Numbered from the stretch's first letter, positions 16,871 to 26,189 are shown. The stretch is 64,000 nt of DNA from Brevibacterium renqingii (GCF_017808105.1 NZ_JADBHF010000001.1:1-64000), one strand, 5' to 3'. A program made the numbers and translations. The notes: generated by a model from the sequence alone, not told the origin.

Positions 16871-18409
16871 TTACTCTTGCCCGGACTTCTTCTGACCCGA
16901 AGCCTTCTGCCGCGACTTCGTCTTCTCGCCGGTCTCGGGGTCATGGCGGAAGCGTCTGAGCAGAGCCGCATCGACCTCTTCGAATTCGCGGTCCTTGGTC
17001 TCGGGCACATAGCGTCCGACGAACCACAGGCCGAAGGCGCAGATGATGCCGAAGATCCAGAACGTCTGCCCCTGTCCGATGGCATCGGCGACGCTGAGGA
17101 AGACCAGGCTGACGAAGAAGTTCGAACCCCAGTTGACGGCGGTCGAGACTCCCGAACCGTGGGCACGGGCGTCGGAGGGGAAGATCTCACCCACCAGCGT
17201 CCAGAAGATCGGACCGAGGCCGATGGCGAAGGCGGCGATGTAGATGACCATGAACACGAGCGAGATCAGCGGGGACCAGCCGAGAACGAATGACAGGCCG
17301 AGCAGACCCAAGGTCACCGCCATCGCCGACAGCGACACGATGAGCAGCTTGCGCCGCCCGCTGCGGTCGATGAGCCGATTGGCCACGATGGTCATGATCA
17401 AGTTGATCGCCCCGATGGCGATGGAGTAGAAGATCGCCTTCGAGGCGGTGAGCCCGGTGGACTCGATGATGGACGGGGCGTAGTAGATGATCGTGTTGAT
17501 GCCCCCGAACTGCTGGATCGCGGCCAAGGTGAGTCCGACGACGAGAGCGGGCCTGACCCGTGAGAGCAGCAGGACCTTCCAGCCCTTGTCCACCTGTTCC
17601 TCGGACCGCTCACCGGAATCCTCACCGGATCCCTGCGCCTCGGCCGCGTCGCGCTTCTCGTTCTCCTCCTTCTCCTCTTCCTGCTGCTTCCGCTGCTCGG
17701 CGATCACGGCGTCGGCAGTCTCCTCATCGGAGATCGACACATAGAACCTGCGCGCTTCGTCCTCGCGTCCGTGGACGAGCTGCCATATCGGCGATTCGGG
17801 AAGGAACCACAGGGCCCCGGCGAGGAGGATCAGGGACGGAATCGCTCCGACGCCGATCATCGCCCGCCAGCCTTCGAATCCGGAGAAGGCGAGGTTGGTG
17901 AAGTAAGCGATGAGTATGCCGATGGTGATGAGCAGCTGATTGAGCGTGAGCATGCGACCGCGAATGGCCGTCGGTGCCACCTCCGAGAGATAGATCGGCA
18001 CGGTCGCCGAGGCGGCCCCGACCGCAAGTCCGAGGATCAGCCGCGCGATCAGCAGCATCCAGTATCCGGTCGCGAGGACGGCGATCACGGTGCCGACGAG
18101 GAAGACGACGCCCTGGATCCCGAGGGCCTTCCGCCGCCCGAGCGGATCGGAGATGCGCCCGGCGCTCAGGGCACCGACCAGCGCACCGAGCAGCAGGATG
18201 CTCACGACCGAACCCTGTTCGAAGGAGCTGAGGGAGAAGTCCTTCTTGATGAACAGCAGGGCCCCGGAGATGACTCCCGTGTCGAAGCCGAACAGGAAGC
18301 CCCCGACCGCGATGACCACGCACCAGCGTCGGACCCTGCGCAGCCCTGCGGCGGGGACCTCGTCCAATGGTCCCGACGATTCGGTCGAAGTGGAATTGTC
18401 CTCTGCCAC
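16871..18409 (-). CDS. Sugar-porter family MFS transporter
   Basis: This 512-residue, 12-helix permease carries the sugar porter signatures: GGFLFGFDTGVISGAL in helix 1, GRISDPLGRRKAL, YLSEVAPTAIRGRM after helix 4, PESPIWQLVHGR and QQFGGINTIIYYAP in helix 7, and VPETKDREFEEV at the end. Such carriers import hexoses, pentoses or polyols with protons. The central cytoplasmic loop (about residues 228-275) is unusually long and rich in Glu/Lys/Gln. The GTG start has GGAGG 6 bp upstream. Confidence 0.9.
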   Translation of the reverse strand: MAEDNSTSTESSGPLDEVPAAGLRRVRRWCVVIAVGGFLFGFDTGVISGALLFIKKDFSLSSFEQGSVVSILLLGALVGALSAGRISDPLGRRKALGIQGVVFLVGTVIAVLATGYWMLLIARLILGLAVGAASATVPIYLSEVAPTAIRGRMLTLNQLLITIGILIAYFTNLAFSGFEGWRAMIGVGAIPSLILLAGALWFLPESPIWQLVHGREDEARRFYVSISDEETADAVIAEQRKQQEEEKEENEKRDAAEAQGSGEDSGERSEEQVDKGWKVLLLSRVRPALVVGLTLAAIQQFGGINTIIYYAPSIIESTGLTASKAIFYSIAIGAINLIMTIVANRLIDRSGRRKLLIVSLSAMAVTLGLLGLSFVLGWSPLISLVFMVIYIAAFAIGLGPIFWTLVGEIFPSDARAHGSGVSTAVNWGSNFFVSLVFLSVADAIGQGQTFWIFGIICAFGLWFVGRYVPETKDREFEEVDAALLRRFRHDPETGEKTKSRQKASGQKKSGQE

Positions 18410-18664
18410 TGTTCTCCTCCGATCCTGCAGAGATCCGGCCGGATGTCGGATGCTTCGTGCCGTCGAGACTAACGAAGGCCCACGCCGAGCGACAGCATGT
18501 GTGGTGAATCAAGGGTGAGGTCCGCGGGTTCCGTTCCCATTCCACGATCCGGACCGTCCTGTACGGGGGCTGAGGCCCGTCGCTAGCCTGGCCCGGTCCG
18601 CTGACCGACCGGCAGGTGCCGGTGTGAACTGACCGGCGCTCTGCCGGTGTGAAAGAGGTTGTGC

Positions 18665-19006
18665 ATGTCGCGCGCTCATGATCCGGCACCGCCGTCGAGT
18701 CCGCCTCGGCGGCGGTTCTCGCTTCTCCTCCTCATCGTCCCCGTCGTTCTCTACGTCCTCACGCCGGTCGTGGCGAACTCGGTCGAACCGCGCCTCTTCG
18801 GTCTGCCGTTCGTCATCACCTACACGATCATCGTCACGATCCTCACCTGGTTCTTCGTGTGGATGGCCGCTCGCGGCGATCGCTTCTACCGCCGGAATGC
18901 GCCCGAGCACATCCCCGCCGACATCGCTTTCGGCGAGGACCATGAGATCGAAGGCGATGAGAGCCGAGGGGCCTCCTCAGCGTTGGGAGAGGAGGCCGAC
19001 ACGTGA
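18665..19006 (+). CDS. DUF3311-type small membrane subunit
   Basis: The 113-residue protein has two membrane helices (about residues 19-40 and 46-68) and the DUF3311 pattern (PVVANSVEPRLFGLPF, TWFFVWMAARGDRFYRR). These small proteins are encoded directly before sodium:solute symporters and are thought to assist them. Its stop overlaps the symporter GTG start. I use the ATG at 18665 with AGAGG upstream. The 255-bp region before it holds an imperfect tandem repeat with GCCGGTGTGAA at 18618-18628 and 18643-18653. Confidence 0.85.
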   Translation: MSRAHDPAPPSSPPRRRFSLLLLIVPVVLYVLTPVVANSVEPRLFGLPFVITYTIIVTILTWFFVWMAARGDRFYRRNAPEHIPADIAFGEDHEIEGDESRGASSALGEEADT

Positions 19007-20520
19007 GCACTTCCGCGGTCATCGCCTGCATCATCTTCGGCCTCGCCATGCTCGCGACCATCGCCATCGGCGTCTGGTCCGGTCGCGGTCGCGAGAAGTC
19101 CCTCGACGAGTGGTCGGTCTCCGGGCGCGGGCTCGGCTTCGTCTTCATCCTCCTGCTCATGGCCGGTGAGACGTACACGTCCTTCTCGTTCCTCGGCACC
19201 GCCGGCTGGTCCTACTCCTACGGCGTGCCGATCCTCTACCTCATCGGCTACCTGAGCATCGGCCTCGTCGTCGCCTACCTCGTCGGTCCCCTGTTCTGGA
19301 CCTATGCCGCCCGGCACAAGCTCGTCAGCCTCTCCGACATCGTCGAGCACCGGTTCCGCTCCCGTGGGCTGGCGATCCTCGTCGCCGTGCTCGCGACGAT
19401 CTTCATCGTCCCCTACATCCAGCTGCAGATCCAGGGCATGGGCGCCGTGGTCAACGCGATGAGCTACGGAGCGATCGATCTCAAGCTCGCCGCGATCATC
19501 TCCTTCATCGTCGCCGAGGCTTTCATCCTGGTCTCGGGCCTGCGCGGTTCGGCATGGGTGAGCGTATTCAAGGACGGCCTCGTCATCCTCGCCGTCGCCT
19601 TCCTCGCGGTCTACGTGCCGCTGCACTACTTCGACGGGCTCGCTCCCCTGCTCGACCGGCTGGTGACCGAGAAGTCCGAGTGGCTGACGTTCCCCGGCGC
19701 CGGCGAGGGGATCTACGGCGGCGCCTGGTTCATTTCGACGATCGTCCTCAACGGCATCACGATCACGGTGTTCCCGACCTCGATCGCCGGTTACCTCTCG
19801 GGCACCTCGGCGAACGCCCTGCGTCGGAACTCGATCCTGCTGCCCTGGTATCAGCTGCTGCTGCTCGTGCCGATGATGGTCGGAGTGGCCGCGCTCTTCG
19901 TCGTCCCGGCCCTCAAGGACGCCGATCTCGCTCTGTTCTCCGTGGTCATCGACTCCCTGCCGGCGCCGATCGTCGCGCTCATCGGCGTCGCCGGTGCCCT
20001 GTCGGCGATCGTGCCGATGAGCGTGTACATGCTCTCGATCGGGTCGATGTGGGGACGGACCGTCCTCGGCGGCGGGCTCGCCGGACCGAAGAACGCGGCC
20101 TCGATGACGACCGACCAGCTGACTGCGCGGGGGCTGCGGCAGAAGACGCTGTCCCAGTGGGTGTGCCTGGCCGTCGGGGTGATTGCGCTGGTCATGAGTC
20201 TGCTCATGCCCGATGCGCTCGTCGAGCTCTCCGTGCTCAGTTATGAGGGCCTGGCGCAGGTCGTTCCTGCAGCCCTGCTCTCCCTCTACTGGCCGCGGAT
20301 GTCCAAGCAGGCCGCGGCCGCCGGACTCATCACCGGCTCCGTGGTCATGGTCGGCCTCCACTACACGGGCCACGACCCGCTGCTGGGCGTCAATGGCGGC
20401 CTGTGGGCGATCGCGGCGAACCTCCTCGTCGTCGCCATCGTCACTCTGGCCAAGCCGGATCCCCGCTGGGTCCCGGTCGCGAAGCGGCGAGGCCACGCCG
20501 AGGTCCAGCACGTCGGCTGA
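19003..20520 (+). CDS. Sodium:solute symporter
   Basis: The 505-residue protein has 13 or so helices and belongs to the SSS family. Typical stretches are WSVSGRGLGFVFILLLMAGETYTSFSFLGTAGW near the N-terminus and YIQLQIQGMGAVVNAMSYG, followed by SGLRGSAWVSVFKDGLVI. Together with DUF3311 it matches the monocarboxylate/pantothenate-like branch, so an organic acid is the likely substrate. GTG start with GGAGG 7 bp upstream, overlapping the DUF3311 stop. It converges on the acyl-CoA dehydrogenase-like gene with a 10-bp gap. Confidence 0.9.
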   Translation: MSTSAVIACIIFGLAMLATIAIGVWSGRGREKSLDEWSVSGRGLGFVFILLLMAGETYTSFSFLGTAGWSYSYGVPILYLIGYLSIGLVVAYLVGPLFWTYAARHKLVSLSDIVEHRFRSRGLAILVAVLATIFIVPYIQLQIQGMGAVVNAMSYGAIDLKLAAIISFIVAEAFILVSGLRGSAWVSVFKDGLVILAVAFLAVYVPLHYFDGLAPLLDRLVTEKSEWLTFPGAGEGIYGGAWFISTIVLNGITITVFPTSIAGYLSGTSANALRRNSILLPWYQLLLLVPMMVGVAALFVVPALKDADLALFSVVIDSLPAPIVALIGVAGALSAIVPMSVYMLSIGSMWGRTVLGGGLAGPKNAASMTTDQLTARGLRQKTLSQWVCLAVGVIALVMSLLMPDALVELSVLSYEGLAQVVPAALLSLYWPRMSKQAAAAGLITGSVVMVGLHYTGHDPLLGVNGGLWAIAANLLVVAIVTLAKPDPRWVPVAKRRGHAEVQHVG

Positions 20521-20530
20521 GCGCCGCGTA

Positions 20531-21736
20531 TCACCCGTCGAGCAGGGCCGCTGCGTACATCGGGCGAGCGGCATCGGCGCTCGGCGGGTGGAACAGGCCG
20601 GCCGCGGCGTCACGGTAGAGGCGGGAGAGTTCGTGTCTGTTGCCGAACCCGCCGCCGCTGGTGCACATGAGCGCGGTCTCCGCGTTCCGGCGAGCCGCCT
20701 CGGCGGCCTTGATCCTCGCTCCCACCAGCCGCAGCGGCCACCCGGCGCCGTGATCGACGAGCTCGTCGAAGTCGCGCGAATAGGCATCGATCATCGCGGT
20801 CACGGGCATGAAGTCGAGGTGGGCGTCGGCCAGACGCGTGCGGGCCTCGGGCACCTCGGCGAAGCTCGTGCCCGACTTCGCGGACTTCCGCCTGTGCAGT
20901 CCGGCGGCCCCGAGCTCGAGGGCACGGGCGGCGACTCCGGCGTAGACGGCGGCGATGAGCAGCTGGAAGTTCGATGTGATGGCGAAGGTGAGCAGATCGG
21001 GGTGCTTGCCGGCGGGAATGATGCGCGAGACCCGCTCGGGTCGCATCACCACTCCGTCGAGGACGGTGGCCCGTGACTGCGAGGCGCGCATGCCCAGCAC
21101 ATCCCACTCATCGGAGACGGTGATGCCCGCGGCGTCGCGGTCGATGAACCCGTAGACGAGTTCCCCTTCCGCCGGTTCGTCGGCGTCGGGCCCGGCGATC
21201 CCGTCGTCATCGGCAGTGATCGCGCCGTGGACGATGAGCCTGGTCCACACCGGGGACAGGGAGGTGAAGATCTTCACGCCGGTGAGTTCGAATCCCCCGT
21301 CGGCGGTGGGCACGGCCTCGGTGTTCGATCCCTGCAGCACCCAGTCATTGGACGGTTCGGAGATCCCGAAGGCGAAGATCTCTCCGGCCATGACCTCGTC
21401 GAAGACCCAGTTCAGCGAGTCGTCACCGCGGTCGTTCATGGCTTTGACGACGCCGGTGCACATGAGGTGCATGTTGATCGCCAGAGCCGTGGCCGGGGCG
21501 GCGGAGGCCAAACGCTGCTGCAGCCGAGAGACCTCGAAGAGGCTCAGCCCCGGTCCGCCGTGGGATTCGGGCACGAACAGCTCGAGGTAGCCGAGCGCCT
21601 TGAGCTCAGCGAGGTCCTCATCGAAGAACCGATTCTCACGATCAAAGATGTCGGCGCGCTCACGGAAGCGCTCGAGCACCTCGGCGGGCAGGTACGTCTC
21701 CCCCAGTTCATGCAGCTGGGTCTCACGGTCGGTCAT
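20531..21736 (-). CDS. Acyl-CoA dehydrogenase-like flavoprotein
   Basis: The 401-residue protein has the acyl-CoA dehydrogenase fold: FVPESHGGPGLSL near residue 55, FGISEPSNDW at 123 and WDVLGMRASQSRATVLDG at 207. The C-terminal region reads GGGFGNRHELSRLYRDAAAGLFHPP instead of the usual EIYEG arrangement. That places it among the divergent members, which include flavin monooxygenases and enzymes acting on carrier-bound acyl groups. The ATG at 21736 has AAGGAG 5 bp upstream. It lies 64 bp after the ketosynthase gene and is the last of three genes that look like one pathway. Confidence 0.85.
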   Translation of the reverse strand: MTDRETQLHELGETYLPAEVLERFRERADIFDRENRFFDEDLAELKALGYLELFVPESHGGPGLSLFEVSRLQQRLASAAPATALAINMHLMCTGVVKAMNDRGDDSLNWVFDEVMAGEIFAFGISEPSNDWVLQGSNTEAVPTADGGFELTGVKIFTSLSPVWTRLIVHGAITADDDGIAGPDADEPAEGELVYGFIDRDAAGITVSDEWDVLGMRASQSRATVLDGVVMRPERVSRIIPAGKHPDLLTFAITSNFQLLIAAVYAGVAARALELGAAGLHRRKSAKSGTSFAEVPEARTRLADAHLDFMPVTAMIDAYSRDFDELVDHGAGWPLRLVGARIKAAEAARRNAETALMCTSGGGFGNRHELSRLYRDAAAGLFHPPSADAARPMYAAALLDG

Positions 21737-21800
21737 GATGTCTCCTTCGGTGCGGGGTTAGGGTCGCAGGGGTGCGAGGATACAGGGCCTCGGCCGGGCA

Positions 21801-23111
21801 TCAGGGCTTCGGCCGGCGCAGGACGAGGGCGCCGTTGTGTCCACCGAAGCCGAACGAAGTCGACAGCACGGTGTCGACCGTCAGCGAGGATCCCGGGCCG
21901 GAAGCGGTGCCGGTCAGTTCGCGGGCCTGGCCGGAGACGATGTCCCAGCCGTCGAATTCGCAGGTCTCGAGGTTGAGTGTCGGGGGCAGTGTCCGGTCCC
22001 TCATGCTCAGGCTCGCGATGATCGCCTCGACGACTCCCGAGGCGCCGAGGAGGTGCCCGGTGCTCGACTTCGTCGCGCTGATCGGGATCGTCCGGGCAGC
22101 CGCACCCAGGGAGGCGTCGAAGGCCGCGAGTTCGGCGGCGTCACCGGCGAGGGTGCCTGTCGCGTGGGCGTTGATGTGATCGATGTCGGCCGGTCCGAGC
22201 CCCGCATCGGCGAGCGCTTCGCGTACGGCCGCTGCCGCTCCACGGCCGTCAGGATGCGGGTTCGTCGGATGGTGGGCGTCGCTCGCGGCGCCGAAGCCGG
22301 CGAGTTCGACCAGCGGGACGGCGCCGCGGGCGGCGGCTCCGGCCTCGGATTCGAGGAGGATCGCCGCCGCTCCCTGGCTCATGACGAACCCGGAGCGCGA
22401 CCGGTCGAAGGGGCGGCTCGCCGCGGTCGGATGGTCTTCGAACCCGGCGGCGAGTGCGCGCATGTTCGCGTTCGAGGAGAGGTTGACAGGGTTGAGGCAG
22501 TCCTCCATCCCGACGACGAGCACGGCGTCGGCGTAGCCGTGTCGGATCCTCCGCAGGCCCTCGCCGAGGCCGATCGCCCCGGAGGCGCAGGTCGCGGATA
22601 CGCCTTGGGCGGGGCCGCGGAAGTCCCACCGCTGACTGAGCAGGGCGGCCGCGGAATCGGGGGCGCCGTGGATGGACAGCGTGAGCGGAACCGAGCGCGG
22701 TCCATCGGCGAGAAGGGAACGCGTCGCCGCCTGCATGGCGTCGACCGGTCCGGACCCGGTGGCGGCGATGACTCCGACGCGTTCGCGCTCCCACGGCAGG
22801 GCCTCGGCTCCATCTTCGCGTGCCCCGGACTCACGGATTCCGGCCTGCGCGAGCGCCTGATCCGCAGCCGCGATGGCCCAATGCTGGATCGGGCTGAGAC
22901 GGCGGGCGAGCGCCCGAGGCAGCACGGCCTCGGCGTCGAAGCCTCTCACCTGACCGCCGATCCGCACGGCCAGATCGGCGAACTCCTCGCCTGAGAGCAC
23001 ATCGATGCCGCTGCGGCCGGAGCGCACCGCCTCCCACAGGGCCTCGGGGTCGTGACCGTTCGGAGTGATCGCCCCCATCCCGGTGATGACCACGCGTCGT
23101 TCTTCTCTCAC
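21801..23111 (-). CDS. Beta-ketoacyl-ACP synthase (FabF type)
   Basis: The 436-residue ketosynthase condenses acyl chains with malonyl-carrier units. The Cys-His-His triad is visible: VSATCASGAIGLGEG with the nucleophile, HINAHATGTLAGD, and ATKSSTGHLLGASG. The N-terminus VVITGMGAITPNG is standard. The GTG start at 23111 overlaps the stop of the AMP-ligase gene by 4 bp and has GGGGAG upstream, so the two are translated together. No malonyl transferase, ketoreductase or carrier protein gene is next to it, so it must use carriers from elsewhere. Confidence 0.9.
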   Translation of the reverse strand: MREERRVVITGMGAITPNGHDPEALWEAVRSGRSGIDVLSGEEFADLAVRIGGQVRGFDAEAVLPRALARRLSPIQHWAIAAADQALAQAGIRESGAREDGAEALPWERERVGVIAATGSGPVDAMQAATRSLLADGPRSVPLTLSIHGAPDSAAALLSQRWDFRGPAQGVSATCASGAIGLGEGLRRIRHGYADAVLVVGMEDCLNPVNLSSNANMRALAAGFEDHPTAASRPFDRSRSGFVMSQGAAAILLESEAGAAARGAVPLVELAGFGAASDAHHPTNPHPDGRGAAAAVREALADAGLGPADIDHINAHATGTLAGDAAELAAFDASLGAAARTIPISATKSSTGHLLGASGVVEAIIASLSMRDRTLPPTLNLETCEFDGWDIVSGQARELTGTASGPGSSLTVDTVLSTSFGFGGHNGALVLRRPKP

Positions 23112-24670
23112 AGTCGCTCCCCTTGTCCGTCCATGATGAGCCGGGCGGTTTCGGCGCGGCGGATCTTCCCACCCACCGTCCGCGGCAGCCGCTCGAGCAC
23201 ATAGATGCGTCGGGGCACGAACTGCGGCGCCAGCCGGGTCCTCGCGTGTTCGAGCAACGCCGCCTTGTCCGCGAGTGGTCCGGACGTGCCGTCCGCAGCC
23301 GGCTCTGCCTCGGCGCCGCCCTCTTCGATGACGAGGGCGATCAGGCTGCCGAGGTTCGCATCGTCGACCGCGACCGCGACCACCTCGCCGAGGCGGGGAA
23401 ACGTGTCGAAGGCCCGTTCGACCTCCGGCAGCGACACCTTGTGGCCGCCGGTGACCGCGATATCGCCGGCTCGACCGGCGAGCTGGAGGAGTCCGTCGAC
23501 GATGCGGCCCTGGTCGTCGACCGTCGCCCAGCCGTCGGGTCCGCGGAGCACGGCGTCGGTGGTGCCGGCGACGTAGCCGTCCGAGCAGGCGGCGGCGTCG
23601 ATCCACAGCGTGCCGAGCTCGCCTTCGGCCACCTCGGCGCCGGTTTCGTCGCGGATCTGCGCACCGATCGTCGGGTAGATGCGGATCCAGGTGCCGTCGC
23701 CGTCGCGGCTGTCTCCGATGAAGCCGATCTCGGCGGCGCCGTAGTAGCTGATGAGGCGGGTGTCGGGGAGGACTGCGGCGAGCGCCGAGCGGATGCTCGC
23801 GGGAAGGTTGGCCCCGCCGGTGACGACGAGCTGAAGTCCGCGGAACCTCTCCGGGCTGCGTCCGGCCGCCTCGGCGAGGGCTCTGACGACGGCGGGGACG
23901 GCGACGATGCGGGTGATGGCCTCGGCGGCGATCCGGGAGCCGATCGCAAAGGGGTCGAACTCATCGGCGAGATGGACGCTGCCGCCGGTGGCGAGGCTTT
24001 CGATGACCGCGTAGAGCGTGAGGCTGTAGGAGACCGGGCCGGGGGCCAGGGACGCGACGCCCGGGAGGGGTTCGAGGTGCGCGGACGAGACGGCGACGTT
24101 GTCCCGGTACTGCTGCCGGGTCTTGATGAAGGCCTTCGGATTGCTCGTCGTGCCCGAGGAGAAGAGCATGAGGAAGGGTTCGGACCCGTCGCGGACGGTG
24201 GGGGCCGGGGCCTGGGCGCCTGCGCCGCGGATCTGCGACTCCCGTGCGGCGAATTCGGCCGGGGTGATCACGGTCCCGGTCCATCCGGTGGCGGCGAGCG
24301 CCTCGGAGAGGACAGGCGAATCGCTGATGACGAGGCCGATCCCCGTCGTGCGGATGACACCGATCTGATGGTCGAGCGGCCAGCGCGGATCAATCGTCGC
24401 GGAGACGGCACGATAGCCGGCGAGGCCGGCGATGAGGCGGGCGGTGAAGAACGCCGAGGTGGTGCTCACAGCCGTGATCGGGATCCCCTGCGCCTCGGCG
24501 GCCGGTGCCGGCGGCGCGGGCTGCGCCCGGTGGAGGGCGTCGACGACGGCGAACGCGACGCGGGAGTCCTCGACGAGCTCCCCATAGCTCAGCCGGGCCC
24601 CGTCCCCGACGAGCGCGAGCTGATCGGGACGTTCGAGTGCCACATCGAGGATCGTCGCAGTGATCGGCAA
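23108..24670 (-). CDS. AMP-forming acyl-CoA/acyl-acid ligase
   Basis: This 520-residue ANL-family enzyme activates a carboxylic acid as acyl-AMP and passes it to CoA or a carrier. Visible motifs are LMLFSSGTTSNPKAF (the usual glycine after SGTT is Ser), SYYGAAEIGF, then WATVDDQGRI, LAGRAGD, GGHKVSLPEVE and the late lysine in VGGKIRR. I start it at the TTG at 24670, which has GGAGG 6 bp upstream; the GTG at 24718 would add 16 poorly conserved residues. It is the first gene of the ligase-ketosynthase-dehydrogenase operon, divergent from a TetR gene. Confidence 0.88.
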   Translation of the reverse strand: MPITATILDVALERPDQLALVGDGARLSYGELVEDSRVAFAVVDALHRAQPAPPAPAAEAQGIPITAVSTTSAFFTARLIAGLAGYRAVSATIDPRWPLDHQIGVIRTTGIGLVISDSPVLSEALAATGWTGTVITPAEFAARESQIRGAGAQAPAPTVRDGSEPFLMLFSSGTTSNPKAFIKTRQQYRDNVAVSSAHLEPLPGVASLAPGPVSYSLTLYAVIESLATGGSVHLADEFDPFAIGSRIAAEAITRIVAVPAVVRALAEAAGRSPERFRGLQLVVTGGANLPASIRSALAAVLPDTRLISYYGAAEIGFIGDSRDGDGTWIRIYPTIGAQIRDETGAEVAEGELGTLWIDAAACSDGYVAGTTDAVLRGPDGWATVDDQGRIVDGLLQLAGRAGDIAVTGGHKVSLPEVERAFDTFPRLGEVVAVAVDDANLGSLIALVIEEGGAEAEPAADGTSGPLADKAALLEHARTRLAPQFVPRRIYVLERLPRTVGGKIRRAETARLIMDGQGERL

Positions 24671-24746
24671 TTCAGACCTCCAGGGTGTCGACCGTTCCCA
24701 CAGTACAACGTCGTCCACGCCGTCTCACTGCCGCCCTCGGATTGAA

Positions 24747-24780
24747 ATACTTTGGAGTATTCGGATACTTCAATGTATCC
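24747..24780. promoter_or_regulatory. Two tandem operator-like dyads between ligase and TetR genes
   Basis: ATAC-N6-GTAT occurs twice, at 24747-24760 and 24765-24778, with centres 18 bp apart. The second extends to a perfect GGATAC-TTCAAT-GTATCC (24763-24780). They fill the short divergent region just before the TetR ATG at 24788. This is the layout of a TetR-family autoregulator that represses both directions, possibly as two cooperating dimers. Confidence 0.7.
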
Positions 24781-24787
24781 TGGATTC

Positions 24788-25396
24788 ATGAGCGAAACAC
24801 CCATCCCCCGCTTGACGCGCCAGGAGAGCCAGGAGCTCACGCGTCAGCGCCTCATCGAATCGGCGGCGAAGCTCTTCGCCGAACACGGGGTGCGCGGCAC
24901 CACCCTCATCGCGGTTGCGGAGAACGCCGGATTCAGCCGCGGCGCAGTACATGGGAACTTCTCCGACAAGGACGAACTCGCCGCGGCGGTCGTGCAGTTC
25001 GTCGTCGAGGATCTCGGACCGGAGCTCGACGGGGCGCTGAGCTCGGCCGGGTCCGCGAACGACCGGCTAGCGGCCTACATCTCCACACACATCGACTACT
25101 GTCGCCGCGAACCCGCTCGGGCCGCAGCCATCATCGCAGCGGTGGGCTACCTCAGCCGGCCCGCTGCAGCGGCGCAGTCCTACGGCCAGCGTTCCGCCGA
25201 TTCCATCGCCGATCTCGTGGCGCTCTTCGAGGACGGCCAGCGCCGAGGCGAAATGCGCAGCTTCGATCCCGCCACGATGGCTCTGTCGCTGCGCTCCGTC
25301 CTCGACGCGGCGGTGCCGACCCACCCCATCATCGAGGCGAGCGAGATCATCGCCCTGTTCGACCATGCCACCCGAGCCGAGGAGGCCCCACAATGA
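24788..25396 (+). CDS. TetR-family transcriptional regulator
   Basis: The 202-residue repressor has the helix-turn-helix at residues 20-65 (RLIESAAKLFAEHGVRGTTLIAVAENAGFSRGAVHGNFSDKDEL) and an all-helical ligand domain. The ATG at 24788 has no clear ribosome binding site and lies 7 bp past a perfect dyad, so a leaderless transcript is possible. Its divergent position makes the acyl ligase operon its likely target, with an acyl-CoA-type ligand by analogy with other TetR proteins of lipid pathways. It overlaps the next gene by 4 bp. Confidence 0.88.
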   Translation: MSETPIPRLTRQESQELTRQRLIESAAKLFAEHGVRGTTLIAVAENAGFSRGAVHGNFSDKDELAAAVVQFVVEDLGPELDGALSSAGSANDRLAAYISTHIDYCRREPARAAAIIAAVGYLSRPAAAAQSYGQRSADSIADLVALFEDGQRRGEMRSFDPATMALSLRSVLDAAVPTHPIIEASEIIALFDHATRAEEAPQ

Positions 25397-25734
25397 CTTG
25401 GAATTTCCGCATCACCGTCCGCGGCCGCTTCACCGGACTCGACGCGGAACAGCGCCGCAGCCTCCGCGCGGCACAGGACGAGCACGACATGCTCTCCGCG
25501 CGCTTCTCCCCCGAGGGGACGTTCCTCTACACGCCCGAACTCGTGAACTATCAGCATCGATTCCTCATCACCAGCGACGAGGCGGACCGCGACGATGCCG
25601 AGACTCTGGCGAGCATCCGAGCCGAGGAGCTCTCCGCTGCCGACCTCGCCTCACGCGGTCTCGGCGGCAGGACCATGAACGTCTCGGCAGTCTGCGTCGA
25701 AGAGGTCAAGGTGCGTCCGAGGACACGCTCATGA
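25393..25734 (+). CDS. DUF6204-type small protein
   Basis: The 113-residue soluble protein has the pattern FRITVRGRFTGLDAEQRRSLRAAQDEHDML followed by FSPEGTFLYTPELVNYQHRF. I recognise this as the DUF6204 family, whose function is not known. The ATG overlaps the TetR stop (ATGA) and the stop overlaps the next ATG, so the three genes are co-translated. Co-occurrence with a TetR regulator of an acyl pathway is the only functional hint. Confidence 0.75.
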   Translation: MTWNFRITVRGRFTGLDAEQRRSLRAAQDEHDMLSARFSPEGTFLYTPELVNYQHRFLITSDEADRDDAETLASIRAEELSAADLASRGLGGRTMNVSAVCVEEVKVRPRTRS

Positions 25735-26189
25735 ACCGCGACACGACCGTCGGCCCCGGCCCTGACGCCGACTCCTGCGCCGCACCGAACCTCGAGGCCG
25801 CACTGGCTCTGGCCCGGGCGAAGAGTTCTCTTGACACCGCGATCGGCACTGCACTCTCGCGCGTGGGGCTCAGCCTGGACGACCTCCGCCGACTGCGCCT
25901 CATCGGTGTCCAGCCGCAGGGTTTGAACCGGGAGAACCTCGCCGAGGCGATGGGCGAGCCCCGGTCGCACGCGGTGCGCTCCAGCCTCCCGCTGGTCAAG
26001 CTCGGCTGGCTCTCGCGCGCGGAGTCCGGCGAGTTCGTCCTCACCGACAGCGGCCGGGCCCTCATCGACCAGGCCGAAGGTCTTGCCGAGAAGGCGGCGC
26101 ATCGCTGGTTCAGCGACTCCGGACTCAGTCCGACAGAGGTGCTCGCGACCCTGGGATCGGGCCGCTCCCCTCACTCCCGGCCGAGGTGA
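25731..26189 (+). CDS. MarR-like winged-helix protein
   Basis: The 152-residue product has a winged-helix pattern: LDTAIGTALSRVGLSLDDLRRLRLIGVQ, ENLAEAMGEPRSHAVRSSLPLVKLGWLSRAESGEFVLTDSGRALI. The order matches a MarR-type domain of helix, recognition helix and wing. It is the third gene of the TetR operon and starts within the stop of the DUF6204 gene. A second regulator in one short operon is unusual; its target is unknown. It converges on the FAD oxidase gene with 54 bp between them. Confidence 0.7.
   Translation: MNRDTTVGPGPDADSCAAPNLEAALALARAKSSLDTAIGTALSRVGLSLDDLRRLRLIGVQPQGLNRENLAEAMGEPRSHAVRSSLPLVKLGWLSRAESGEFVLTDSGRALIDQAEGLAEKAAHRWFSDSGLSPTEVLATLGSGRSPHSRPR

Noticed and set aside
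18886-20787. 633-codon minus-strand open frame
   Set aside because: Antisense to the sodium:solute symporter, with very Asp/Glu/Arg/His-rich shadow composition and no recognisable fold.
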